A DNA stretch of 64,000 bases from Pedobacter sp. (GTDB taxonomy: Bacteria > Bacteroidota > Bacteroidia > Sphingobacteriales > Sphingobacteriaceae). The notes under the pieces are model-generated. The model was not told the origin of the DNA and made no database searches. It worked only from the letters and a program-made list of their open reading frames with translations. A program made the position numbers and the translations under genes. Location: positions 1-64,000 of the forward strand of contig NZ_JAVHXT010000017.1 of the NCBI RefSeq assembly GCF_031119335.1, read 5' to 3'. The stretch's first letter is position 1, and each line of letters opens with the position of its first letter. Shown here piece after piece: positions 45,151 to 52,789 of this stretch.

Positions 45151-45963
45151 ATGCCAGCTAACATTCCTCCTATAAGTTCCGATACACCAGAAGGTGCTTT
45201 TTTACGTTTGCTAAATGTGCTCGACACGTTACGTACACAATGCCCCTGGGACAAGAAACAAACCATGGAAACGCTACGCCACCTAACCATTGAAGAAACC
45301 TACGAACTTTCTGATGCCATTCTAGATGGCGATATGCAGGAAATTAAAAAGGAATTGGGCGATGTAATGATGCACTTGGTTTTTTACGCTAGAATTGGAA
45401 ATGAGCAAAATCAGTTCGATATTACCGATGTATTGAATGGTGTTTGCGATAAGTTGATTAGCAGGCATCCTCACATTTATGGAGATATTGAGGTAGAAAA
45501 TGAAGAACAAGTAAAACAGAACTGGGAAAAATTGAAGTTGAAAGAAGGCAATAAATCTGTTTTGGCGGGGGTGCCGACTTCGTTACCTGCATTGGTAAAG
45601 GCTGGGCGAATACAAGAAAAAGCTAGAGGTGTTGGTTTCGATTGGGAAGAAAAACAACAGGTTTGGGAAAAAGTGGAGGAAGAATTGCAAGAGTTTAAAA
45701 ACGAGTTTAACATTGTAGAGGGTAAGGAAATCGATATTGAAAAAGCAGAAGGTGAATTTGGAGATTTATTGTTTTCTTTAGTCAACTACGCTCGTTTTAT
45801 CGATATTAACCCTGAAAATGCTTTGGAAAAAACGAATAAGAAGTTCATTATGCGTTTCCAATATTTAGAAGAAAAAGCCAAAGCAAACGGAAAAGCTTTA
45901 CAAGATATGACGCTTGCCGAAATGGATGTTTATTGGAACGAGGCGAAAAAAAAGCCCCTCTAA
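45151..45963 (+). CDS. mazG: Nucleoside triphosphate pyrophosphohydrolase MazG
   Basis: MazG hydrolyses (d)NTPs to monophosphates and pyrophosphate, a house-cleaning role. The 270-residue protein has two MazG domains. The first begins LRTQCPWDKKQTMETLRHLT and has the metal-binding pattern EETYELSDAI...KKELGDVMMHL. The second has EEELQEFKNEF...EKAEGEFGDLLFSLVNYAR. All acidic residues of both sites are visible. It ends the run with the AI-2E transporter and the 103-residue membrane protein. Confidence 0.94.
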   Translation: MPANIPPISSDTPEGAFLRLLNVLDTLRTQCPWDKKQTMETLRHLTIEETYELSDAILDGDMQEIKKELGDVMMHLVFYARIGNEQNQFDITDVLNGVCDKLISRHPHIYGDIEVENEEQVKQNWEKLKLKEGNKSVLAGVPTSLPALVKAGRIQEKARGVGFDWEEKQQVWEKVEEELQEFKNEFNIVEGKEIDIEKAEGEFGDLLFSLVNYARFIDINPENALEKTNKKFIMRFQYLEEKAKANGKALQDMTLAEMDVYWNEAKKKPL

Positions 45964-46017
45964 TCTCCCCAAAGGGGAGACTTTTAAGCGTTTTACAACC
46001 AATCTATCTTTTAAAAA

Positions 46018-46055
46018 TAAAACTTTGTGTTCTTTGTGCCCTTTGTGGTTAAAAA
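46018..46055. repeat. CTTTGTGTTCTTTGTGCCC-type repeat fragment
   Basis: AACTTTGTGTTCTTTGTGCC followed by CTTTGTGGTTAAAAAC is the inverse wording of AACCACAAAGACACTAAGAG at about 7309-7335. It lies in the mazG-DUF1801 gap. An intergenic repeat of unknown role. Confidence 0.5.
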
Positions 46056-46064
46056 CTTAAAATC

Positions 46065-46427
46065 ATGGAAAAACCGACCACTATCGACGAATATATTGCA
46101 TCGTTTCCCTCAGAAACTCAAAAAATCCTGCAACGATTAAGAGAAGATTTGCAGCGAATGATACCTGATGCGAAACAGAAAATCAGCTATGCAATACCAA
46201 CTTTTACGCTAAACGGAAATTTAATTCACTTTGCTGGTTATAAAAATCACATCGGTTTATACCCCGGTAGCAAAGCTGTGGAAGCTTTAGCCGAAGATTT
46301 GAAAGGCTATCATACCTCTAAAGGCACAGTTCAATTTCCAATAGACAAACCGCTGCCAATAGATTTGATTGAGAAGATTGTTGCTTTTTGTGTGGCACAG
46401 AACTTGGCGAAGAAGAAGAAAGGTTAA
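46065..46427 (+). CDS. DUF1801-family protein (YdhG/YobT-like)
   Basis: This 120-residue cytosolic protein of the DUF1801 family is sometimes annotated as an iron chaperone because of a frataxin-like fold prediction. The family features are TIDEYIASFPSETQKILQRL, ISYAIPTFTLNGNLIHFAGY, HIGLYPGS and SKGTVQFPIDKPLPIDLI. The Lys-rich end (KKKKG) is typical. It is a single gene following a repeat. The function is unproven. Confidence 0.88.
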   Translation: MEKPTTIDEYIASFPSETQKILQRLREDLQRMIPDAKQKISYAIPTFTLNGNLIHFAGYKNHIGLYPGSKAVEALAEDLKGYHTSKGTVQFPIDKPLPIDLIEKIVAFCVAQNLAKKKKG

Positions 46428-46480
46428 TTGTTGAAATTGGTTAATCGGTTAACTGAAAACTAGAAACTGCCAACTGAAAA

Positions 46481-46882
46481 CTAGTCTTCACTCTCCCAAA
46501 AGCCACCCAATAAATCATCTGTTTCGCGTCGGTCTTTCTTGGTTGGTCTACCTGCTCCCCTATCTCGTTTTAAAGTTGGTGCATGAAATACAGATTTAAA
46601 AGCGTGGGTTTCTTCCACAGGAGTTAAATCTTTATACTTGGTCACTGCAATTTTAGCGTCAGTTCGGTTATAGGAGAAGTCTACCACCTCAATTACTTTT
46701 CGCTCCAAACCTTTGCTGATTTGGTAAACATCGCCAATCTTTACCACTGCCGAGGGTTTAATATTCTGTCCTTTTAGCTTCACTCTTCCGGCTTTACAAG
46801 CTTCGGTTGACAAGCTTCTGGTTTTAAAAACACGAATAGCCCAAAGATATTTATCGACACGAAGTTTTTCTGCTTCTCCCAT
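46481..46882 (-). CDS. S4-domain RNA-binding protein (Hsp15/HslR-like)
   Basis: The product of about 133 residues carries an S4 RNA-binding domain at its N-terminus (KLRVDKYLWAIRVFKTRSLS, ACKAGRVKLKGQNIKPS, VKIGDVYQI), like Hsp15, which recycles stalled 50S subunits carrying nascent chains. The basic C-terminus (LKRDRGAGRPTKKDRRETDDL) is the usual Hsp15-type tail. An ATG at 46900 is in frame, but a TAATTTTG promoter element lies between it and the ATG at 46882, so I start there. The ribosome role is inferred from the family. Confidence 0.88.
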   Translation of the reverse strand: MGEAEKLRVDKYLWAIRVFKTRSLSTEACKAGRVKLKGQNIKPSAVVKIGDVYQISKGLERKVIEVVDFSYNRTDAKIAVTKYKDLTPVEETHAFKSVFHAPTLKRDRGAGRPTKKDRRETDDLLGGFWESED

Positions 46883-46887
46883 GACAT

Positions 46888-46895
46888 CAAAATTA
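46888..46895 (-). promoter_or_regulatory. -7 promoter element of the S4-domain gene
   Basis: TAATTTTG on the minus strand, five bases before the ATG at 46882. It predicts a leaderless or very short 5' leader and rules out the upstream ATG at 46900 as start. Confidence 0.45.
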
Positions 46896-47027
46896 AACAA
46901 TATTGAGCAGTTAATAGTTATTATTTGGTAATTGAAACTAGGAACATAATTAGTAAAGCAACTTTTAACTGATAACGTTCAACTTTTAATTTATAAACAC
47001 TTATTTTGCATAAATTTTTAAAATACA

Positions 47028-47846
47028 ATGATTGCTGAACTAAAAAAACAAATAGAAGAAGCTTGGGAAGACAGAAGCTTATTACAATACAAAGAATATA
47101 CTGAAGCTATTGAAACTGTAATTCAAAGGCTTAACGCTGGAGAAATTAGAGTTGCTGAGCCAATTTTAAACGGCTGGGGAATTAACGAATGGATAAAAAA
47201 AGCAGTAATCCTTTATTTCCCAATTAAACAAATGGGAGAAAGTAAAGCTGGTCCTTTTGTTTTCCATGATAAAATGGATTTAAAAACCGACTATAAAGAA
47301 AAAGGTGTGCGTGTAGTACCAATGGCAAGTGCTCGTTATGGTGCTTTCTTGGCTCCCGGCGTAATTATGATGCCTTCTTATGTAAACATCGGTGCTTATG
47401 TAGATGAAGGTACTATGGTTGATACTTGGGCTACCGTAGGTTCATGTGCCCAAATTGGCAAACGTGTTCACTTAAGCGGTGGTGTTGGCATTGGTGGTGT
47501 TTTAGAGCCAGTTCAAGCTGCTCCGGTAATTATCGAAGACGATTGTTTCCTAGGTTCTAGAGCTATTGTGGTAGAAGGTGTTCGTGTAGAAAAAGAAGCT
47601 GTTTTAGGTGCGAATGTTGTATTAACTGCTTCAACTAAAATTATTGATATTACTGGTGATGAGCCTGTAGAATATAAAGGAATTGTACCAGCTCGTTCGG
47701 TAGTAATTCCTGGTTCTTACACTAAAAAATTCCCTGCAGGCGACTATCAAGTGCCTTGTGCTTTAATTATTGGCAAGCGTAAAGAATCTACAGATAAAAA
47801 GACTTCTCTTAATGATGCGTTGAGAGAAAATAATGTAGCTGTTTAA
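47028..47846 (+). CDS. dapD: Tetrahydrodipicolinate N-succinyltransferase DapD
   Basis: DapD adds succinyl from succinyl-CoA to tetrahydrodipicolinate in the lysine and diaminopimelate pathway. The 272-residue protein has an N-terminal helical domain (LKKQIEEAWEDRSLLQY) and a left-handed beta-helix of hexapeptide repeats (GAFLAPGVIMMPSYVNIGAYV, GTMVDTWATVGSCAQIGKRV, DDCFLGSRAIVVEGVRVEKE, AVLGANVVLTASTKII). The C-terminus has PARSVVIPGSYTKKFPAGDY. All normal for the family. It is followed by a perfect 18-base inverted repeat. Confidence 0.96.
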   Translation: MIAELKKQIEEAWEDRSLLQYKEYTEAIETVIQRLNAGEIRVAEPILNGWGINEWIKKAVILYFPIKQMGESKAGPFVFHDKMDLKTDYKEKGVRVVPMASARYGAFLAPGVIMMPSYVNIGAYVDEGTMVDTWATVGSCAQIGKRVHLSGGVGIGGVLEPVQAAPVIIEDDCFLGSRAIVVEGVRVEKEAVLGANVVLTASTKIIDITGDEPVEYKGIVPARSVVIPGSYTKKFPAGDYQVPCALIIGKRKESTDKKTSLNDALRENNVAV

Positions 47847-47864
47847 GCGGAAAGACTAAAGCAG

Positions 47865-47944
47865 AAAGACCAAAGACTAAAGCGGAAAGAGAAAAATTAG
47901 CAGGAATTAAACTGCGACATCTCATTCTTTAGTCTTTGGTCTTT
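47865..47944. repeat. 18-base inverted repeat between convergent genes
   Basis: AAAGACCAAAGACTAAAG (47865-47882) is repeated perfectly in reverse complement at 47927-47944, just before the stop codon of the minus-strand gene. The same words (AAAGACTAAAGC) also recur as short direct repeats. It may work as a bidirectional transcription barrier, although there is no T run. Confidence 0.6.
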
Positions 47945-47950
47945 TCAACC

Positions 47951-48496
47951 CTACTGTGGCGGGTATTGCGCCAAAATCTCTTTTACACCAACCACAATCC
48001 TTTCTTCTCTATTTTTGAAGCTATCGAGATTGAAACCATCTCCTCTACCATGCCAAACGTGCATTTTGGTTTTTGTGTCTAACAAATCGATGATGAACAT
48101 TCCTTCTTCGTAACGGTCAACACTTCGCATGCCGCCACCCCAAAAAGGTCCCCATCCCATTCCCCAACCTCCACGCCATCCCCAAGGACCGCCGAAACCA
48201 TTATCATACACATCGGTGCGTTCGCGTTTTACCACAATCAAATTAACGAATAAATCTGGCTTATCAGCCTTAGTAAATCCTTTCGCTTGCATTTCCGTGT
48301 CAACGGCAGCCATCATCCGCTTTTTGTCCAAACCATTTACCGCTAACTTTTCAAGCCCTTTAGGGTAAAAATTATAGGTTTTATAACTATTAAAATTTGC
48401 GTCTCTATCAAAATCTGATGCAACGCGTAAACTCGAACAGGCAGATAGCAGCATAGCCACTAATAAAAAACTGCCTAAATGCATTATCCTTTTCAT
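47951..48496 (-). CDS. DUF4136 lipoprotein
   Basis: This 181-residue lipoprotein has lipobox LLSAC (Cys20). The DUF4136 fold is recognisable from SDFDRDANFNSYKTYNFYP near the N-terminus, DLFVNLIVVKRERTDVY in the middle and EEGMFIIDLLDTKTKMHVWHGRGDG towards the end. A Gly/Trp-rich loop (about residues 100-124) sits between the last two. Members are exported lipoproteins of unknown function in Gram-negative bacteria. The gene is monocistronic. Confidence 0.88.
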   Translation of the reverse strand: MKRIMHLGSFLLVAMLLSACSSLRVASDFDRDANFNSYKTYNFYPKGLEKLAVNGLDKKRMMAAVDTEMQAKGFTKADKPDLFVNLIVVKRERTDVYDNGFGGPWGWRGGWGMGWGPFWGGGMRSVDRYEEGMFIIDLLDTKTKMHVWHGRGDGFNLDSFKNREERIVVGVKEILAQYPPQ

Positions 48497-48643
48497 AACA
48501 TTTGTGTGTGTTGTTATACATTTATCATCAATATAAATTTACTGATAATTTTCTGCTTGCCCACATAAAGAAACACATCAAAAAGTCAAATGTTGTGTGG
48601 TAAAATGTAATAAATTAGGTAGATAAGCTTCATTTCTAATGCT

Positions 48644-48651
48644 TAACTTTG
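48644..48651 (+). promoter_or_regulatory. -7 promoter element of tsaC
   Basis: TAACTTTG is followed by four bases (CCAA) and the ATG at 48656. No clear -33 TTG at the expected distance. A leaderless transcript is predicted. Confidence 0.5.
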
Positions 48652-48655
48652 CCAA

Positions 48656-49225
48656 ATGGCGATGAAAGAAGAAATCAATAAAGCTTTAGAGGTACTAAAA
48701 AATGGCGGGGTAATTCTTTACCCTACCGATACGGTTTGGGGTTTAGGCTGCGATGCAACTAATATGGAAGCCGTCACCAAAGTAAATGAAATTAAGGGTC
48801 GCTCTGCGGATAAAAGTTTAATTGTACTGCTAGATATCGACAACAAGCTACAAAGTTATGTGAACGATGTTCCTGAAGTTGCCTACGATTTGATTGAATA
48901 CACGGAAAAGCCTTTGACCGTTATTTTCTCTAATGCTAAAAACCTAGCTTCAAATGTGATTAATACAGACGGAAGTGTGGGCATTAGAATACCAAAACAC
49001 GATTTTTGTCAGCAATTAATTCAGCGTTTCCGCAAACCAATTGTATCTACATCGGCCAATATTAGTGGCGAACCTACGCCAAAGTTCTTCGATGAAATTA
49101 GCGAAGATGTTAAAGATGCAGTAGACTACATTGTAGATTTAGAACAGGAAAATAGAACCCCAAAACAGCCATCAACTATAGTTAAATTAGGTTCTGGCGG
49201 ACAGTTTGAGTTTATAAGGAAGTAG
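48656..49225 (+). CDS. tsaC: Threonylcarbamoyl-AMP synthase (TsaC/Sua5/YrdC)
   Basis: The enzyme makes threonylcarbamoyl-AMP from threonine, bicarbonate and ATP, the first step of t6A modification at tRNA position 37. The 189-residue protein has the YrdC features GGVILYPTDTVWGLGCDATN (about 17-36), KVNEIKGRSADKSLIVLL, KPLTVIFS, GSVGIRIPKH and STSANISGEPTP. It is the short single-domain form, lacking the Sua5 extension. A promoter element sits four bases before the ATG. miaA and cca are also in this region, but each has its own transcription unit. Confidence 0.93.
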   Translation: MAMKEEINKALEVLKNGGVILYPTDTVWGLGCDATNMEAVTKVNEIKGRSADKSLIVLLDIDNKLQSYVNDVPEVAYDLIEYTEKPLTVIFSNAKNLASNVINTDGSVGIRIPKHDFCQQLIQRFRKPIVSTSANISGEPTPKFFDEISEDVKDAVDYIVDLEQENRTPKQPSTIVKLGSGGQFEFIRK

Positions 49226-49230
49226 CGTTC

Positions 49231-49295
49231 TCGTCATTGCGAGGCACGAAGCAATCTTAAAGCGAAAGATTAATCATCTGACTATAGTAGTAAGT
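49231..49295. repeat. Truncated CGTCATTGCGAGG repeat
   Basis: TCGTCATTGCGAGGCACGAA..CAATCTTA plus the loop sequence match the copy at 54018-54106 up to TAGTAGTAAG. The right arm is missing, and the sequence switches abruptly to the nested element at 49296-49420. Confidence 0.7.
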
Positions 49296-49420
49296 TCCGA
49301 TTAAATCCTATCATGTGGACACATTTATTGAAAATAGCAGATTTCCTCCCCCTGCCCCCTCGAAGAGGGGGATTCAAGGGGGAGGACCGAGATGTGTCCA
49401 AACGATAGAACTAATCGGGA
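49296..49420. repeat. Nested inverted repeats
   Basis: TCCGATTAAATCCTATCATG..GGACACAT (49296-49324) and ATGTGTCCAAACGATAGAAC..TAATCGGGA (49392-49420) form an imperfect inverted repeat. Inside it lies another, CCTCCCCCTGCCCCCTC..GAGGGGG..AAGGGGGAGG at 49345-49385. Together with the truncated copy at 49231 this is a nest of three repeat families. Confidence 0.65.
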
Positions 49421-49445
49421 GACGGCATAATTGAAGGGTTTTTCT

Positions 49446-49453
49446 TAACTTTG
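49446..49453 (+). promoter_or_regulatory. -7 promoter element of the cca gene
   Basis: TAACTTTG ends at 49453. The in-frame TTG at 49451 is part of this element, so translation should begin at the ATG at 49460, six bases downstream. Confidence 0.5.
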
Positions 49454-49459
49454 CAAACT

Positions 49460-50902
49460 ATGCAAACCAACCTACAGTCTCAAGATGCAAAGTCCCTTCT
49501 AGGCAATATCGAGGCTTCTATCTTTAAAATCTTGGCCGAAACTGCCGAGAAAACAAACACAGAAACTTACGTTATTGGCGGTTTTGTACGCGACATTTAC
49601 CTCAAAAGACCATCAAAAGATATTGATGTGGTAGTTTTGGGCAACGGCATTGCATTCGCCGAAAAAGTTGGTCAGAAGTTAAAAACCAACGTTGCCGTGT
49701 TTAAAAATTTCGGCACTGCCATGTTAAAGCATGAAGATTTAGAGGTTGAATTTGTAGGGGCACGTAAAGAAAGTTACAGAGCCGATTCCCGCAAACCAAT
49801 TGTAGAAAATGGCACTTTAGAAGACGATCAGTTACGCCGCGATTTTACCATCAACGCATTAGCCATTTCCTTAAATAAGGAAAATTATGGCGAGGTTGTA
49901 GATCCGTTTAACGGACTAGAAGACTTAGCAAATCAACTGATCCGTACGCCTTTAGATCCAGTAGTAACATTTTCTGATGACCCGTTGCGCATGATGCGGG
50001 CTATCCGCTTTGCGACACAATTGAATTTTGAGATAGACGAAACTGCAATAGAAGCGATAAAATCGCAGAAAGAGCGCATCAAAATTGTATCGAAAGAAAG
50101 AATTAGCGACGAACTAAATAAAATCATCCTTGCTAAAAAACCTTCAATTGGTTTCAATTATTTATTTGATACCGGCTTATTGGAATTGATTTTCCCTCAA
50201 ATGGCCAAATTGTACGGGGTCGATGTGATTAAAGGCAGAGGGCATAAAGATAATTTCTACCACACTTTACAGGTTTTAGACAACATCTGCGAAACTACTG
50301 ATGATTTGTGGTTACGTTGGGCAGCCATCCTCCACGACATTGCAAAACCTGCCACCAAACGTTACGAAGAAGGTCACGGATGGACTTTCCATGGTCACGA
50401 AGACAAAGGAGCACGTATGGTACCACAAATTTTTGCACAACTTAAACTTCCTTTAAATGAGAAGATGAAATTTGTACAAAAGCTAGTTTTATTACACTTA
50501 CGCCCAATTGTGTTGGCTCAGGACAAGATTACAGACTCTGCCGTTCGTCGTTTACTTTTCGAAGCCGGCGAGGACATAGAAGCGCTGATGCTCCTTTGCA
50601 ATGCGGATGTAACAACTAAGAACGAATACAAGATCAAGAAATACCGCAACAACTTTGAGCTGGTAAAACAGAAGATTAAAGATGTTGAAGAGCGAGATCA
50701 GCTACGTAACTGGCAACCACCCATATCTGGTAACGATATTATGGAAACCTTTGGCCTAACCGCTGGAAAAGAAGTTGGCATCTTAAAAAATGCTATCCGC
50801 GAAGCGATATTAGAAGGTGATATCACCAACAGTTATGACGAAGCTTTTAAATTTATGCTAGAGAAAGCTAAAGATTTAGGCTTAAAAGTTGCAGATAATT
50901 AA
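49460..50902 (+). CDS. cca: CCA tRNA nucleotidyltransferase with HD domain
   Basis: The enzyme adds or repairs the CCA end of tRNAs. This 480-residue class II nucleotidyltransferase has YVIGGFVRDIYL near the N-terminus, the catalytic DIDVVV pair of Asp residues, RRDFTINALAI and DPLRMMRAIRFATQL (the template-like region). The C-terminal half carries an HD phosphohydrolase domain (WAAILHDIAKPATKRYEEGHGWTFHGHEDKGARM), usual in many Bacteroidota and Firmicutes forms. The start is chosen because a promoter element covers the upstream TTG. Confidence 0.92.
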   Translation: MQTNLQSQDAKSLLGNIEASIFKILAETAEKTNTETYVIGGFVRDIYLKRPSKDIDVVVLGNGIAFAEKVGQKLKTNVAVFKNFGTAMLKHEDLEVEFVGARKESYRADSRKPIVENGTLEDDQLRRDFTINALAISLNKENYGEVVDPFNGLEDLANQLIRTPLDPVVTFSDDPLRMMRAIRFATQLNFEIDETAIEAIKSQKERIKIVSKERISDELNKIILAKKPSIGFNYLFDTGLLELIFPQMAKLYGVDVIKGRGHKDNFYHTLQVLDNICETTDDLWLRWAAILHDIAKPATKRYEEGHGWTFHGHEDKGARMVPQIFAQLKLPLNEKMKFVQKLVLLHLRPIVLAQDKITDSAVRRLLFEAGEDIEALMLLCNADVTTKNEYKIKKYRNNFELVKQKIKDVEERDQLRNWQPPISGNDIMETFGLTAGKEVGILKNAIREAILEGDITNSYDEAFKFMLEKAKDLGLKVADN

Positions 50903-51013
50903 ACAATTAGTTGTTGTTTTGAGTTTCTACATTTAATAATTGAGCAATTAATCAATTTAACAATTACATTTTTTTCATAATTTTACGAGCGTAAACAAAG
51001 CATTTTATAGCAC

Positions 51014-51667
51014 ATGGCAATTTATAGATTTAGAATTTCTTTTGAAGATTACGACGATATTACCCGCGAAATAGACATCAAAAGCAACCAAACTTTCGAA
51101 GATTTACACAGAGCTATACATCGCAGTACTGGATATAATGCTGAAAAACCATCATCATTTTATGTAAGTACAGATAACTGGATTAAAGGCGACGAAATTG
51201 CCATACACCCTAATCAGCGTAAGATTGACAATGGTATAATTTTGATGGAAAAATCGAAGTTAAGTGCTTTTATTGAAGATCCTCACCAAAAATTTTACTA
51301 CATCTATAATTTCGAAAGACCTTACGATTTTCATGTAGAGTTGATTAAAATTATACTTGATACCGACCCAAAAATCGAATATCCGTATTTGGTTAAAAGC
51401 GTTGGAGAAGCACCAAAAATTATCGACAAAAACAATATTGCTCAAATCGCAACTGGAACTGCTGCAGCAGAAAGTGATTTCGATTTCTTAAATGAAATGG
51501 ATTTTGTACCAGAAGATACCGAGGAATTAGAAGCAATGGGCGGAAGAGGCATCAATACCCAAGAAGAAGAGCATGATGATGAAGAGGATGAACAAGAAGA
51601 TGAATTTGGCGATGGCGAAGACGATTACAGCAACGACGACTACGGTAATGACAAGGATGATTATTAA
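51014..51667 (+). CDS. Plasmid pRiA4b ORF-3-like (IS1096 passenger) family protein
   Basis: This 217-residue protein shows the pRiA4b ORF-3 fold at its N-terminus (YRFRISFEDYDDITREIDIK, TFEDLHRAIHRSTGY, FYYIYNFERPYDFHVELIKI). The family name comes from plasmid and IS1096 passengers, but members are widespread chromosomal proteins of unknown role. The last 40 residues are extremely acidic (EEEHDDEEDEQEDEFGDGED, then Asp/Tyr/Asn-rich), probably disordered. No transposase or terminal repeats flank it. It precedes miaA on the same strand, 66 bases apart. Confidence 0.85.
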   Translation: MAIYRFRISFEDYDDITREIDIKSNQTFEDLHRAIHRSTGYNAEKPSSFYVSTDNWIKGDEIAIHPNQRKIDNGIILMEKSKLSAFIEDPHQKFYYIYNFERPYDFHVELIKIILDTDPKIEYPYLVKSVGEAPKIIDKNNIAQIATGTAAAESDFDFLNEMDFVPEDTEELEAMGGRGINTQEEEHDDEEDEQEDEFGDGEDDYSNDDYGNDKDDY

Positions 51668-51733
51668 TCCTTCTTAAACCTCTTTAAGACATTATAAAAG
51701 CTTTTTTTGTTGGAACCATTTATTTCATAACTG

Positions 51734-52666
51734 ATGCTGTCTAGTAAATCCAACAATCCTGAAAATCAAGATCAAAAGACTTTAATAGTTATAGTTGGGC
51801 CAACGGCTATTGGTAAAACTTCGTTAGCTATTCAACTGGCAAAGCATTTCCAAACAGAGATTATTTCTGCAGATTCACGTCAGTTTTTTAAGGAAATGAG
51901 TATTGGTACGGCCAAGCCTTCGGAAGAGGAATTGGCTGCAGCACCACATCATTTTATTAATTCGCACAGCGTTACACAACTCTTTAGCACAGGCGATTTT
52001 GAAGTTGAGGCACTTGCATTAATGCACAAGCTATTTACCGAACACAATGTGCTAGTTATGGTTGGTGGATCTGGTCTGTACATCAATGCAATTTGTAATG
52101 GTTTAGATGATATGCCAGATATCGACTTAAACATCCGTGAGCAATTAAACCAACAATTTGCTGATGAAGGTATAGAGCCTATTAGAAAACAGCTTTCCGA
52201 ATTAGACCCTGAATATTTTGCAAAAGTAGACCAAAGCAATCCGCAGCGAATGATACGTGGTTTAGAAGTAGTACTTTCTACAGGGCAAAAGCTGAGTTCT
52301 TTTCTCACTTCTAACAAAAAAGAACGTCCGTTTAATATCATCAAAATTGGTTTAAATACCGACAGAGAAAAGCTCTACAATCAGATAAACCACAGAGTGG
52401 ATGTGATGATTGAAAACGGTTTGGTGGAAGAAGTAAAATCCTTAGAAGCTTACAAAGAACTTAATGCACTTAAAACTGTAGGATACTCTGAAATTTTCGA
52501 TTACCTCGATGGTAAAACTGACTTAGCAACTGCTATAGATAAGATTAAACAAAACACCCGTCGCTTTGCAAAGAGACAATTAACTTGGTTTAGGAAGGAT
52601 ACTGAAACTACTTGGTTTGAGCCAGGACAGAATGAACAAGTAATTGCTTTTGTTGGCAAGGACTAG
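51734..52666 (+). CDS. miaA: tRNA dimethylallyltransferase MiaA
   Basis: MiaA transfers dimethylallyl from DMAPP to A37 of tRNAs that read codons starting with U. The 310-residue protein has P-loop GPTAIGKTSLAIQLA (about 22-36), SADSRQFFKEMSIGTAKP, VMVGGSGLYINAICNGL, NPQRMIRGLEVV and the end motif QNTRRFAKRQLTWFRKD. Normal length. It is followed by a short hairpin of the AGACTTACGAAGTTT family. Confidence 0.96.
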   Translation: MLSSKSNNPENQDQKTLIVIVGPTAIGKTSLAIQLAKHFQTEIISADSRQFFKEMSIGTAKPSEEELAAAPHHFINSHSVTQLFSTGDFEVEALALMHKLFTEHNVLVMVGGSGLYINAICNGLDDMPDIDLNIREQLNQQFADEGIEPIRKQLSELDPEYFAKVDQSNPQRMIRGLEVVLSTGQKLSSFLTSNKKERPFNIIKIGLNTDREKLYNQINHRVDVMIENGLVEEVKSLEAYKELNALKTVGYSEIFDYLDGKTDLATAIDKIKQNTRRFAKRQLTWFRKDTETTWFEPGQNEQVIAFVGKD

Positions 52667-52671
52667 TGTTA

Positions 52672-52704
52672 AGACTTACGAAGTTTTAAAAACTTCGTAA
52701 GTCT
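52672..52704. repeat. AGACTTACGAAGTTT hairpin
   Basis: AGACTTACGAAGTTT (52672-52686) pairs perfectly with AAACTTCGTAAGTCT (52690-52704) directly after miaA. The same family forms the core of the composite repeat at 42675-42848. It may also end transcription. Confidence 0.75.
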
Positions 52705-52761
52705 GTCGCATTCCAATACATTTCTTAACATACATCAAAAACTTTGCGCTATAGATAGAGT

Positions 52762-52769
52762 TATCTTTG
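52762..52769 (+). promoter_or_regulatory. -7 promoter element of the flavin oxidoreductase gene
   Basis: TATCTTTG followed by a 20-base leader containing AAAAGGA, a plausible ribosome binding site, before the ATG at 52790. Confidence 0.45.
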
Positions 52770-52789
52770 TATCAAATAAAAGGAACACT

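Noticed and set aside
47865..47944. A CRISPR-like direct-repeat array
   Set aside because: The repeated words (AAAGACTAAAGC) are short, irregular and lie in a simple inverted repeat without spacers.
49451..49459. TTG start for the cca gene
   Set aside because: The TTG is part of the TAACTTTG promoter element, so it is upstream of the transcript.
51014..51667. An IS1096-like transposon implied by the family name of the pRiA4b ORF-3 protein
   Set aside because: No transposase, terminal repeats or target duplication are visible; the family is common as chromosomal genes.
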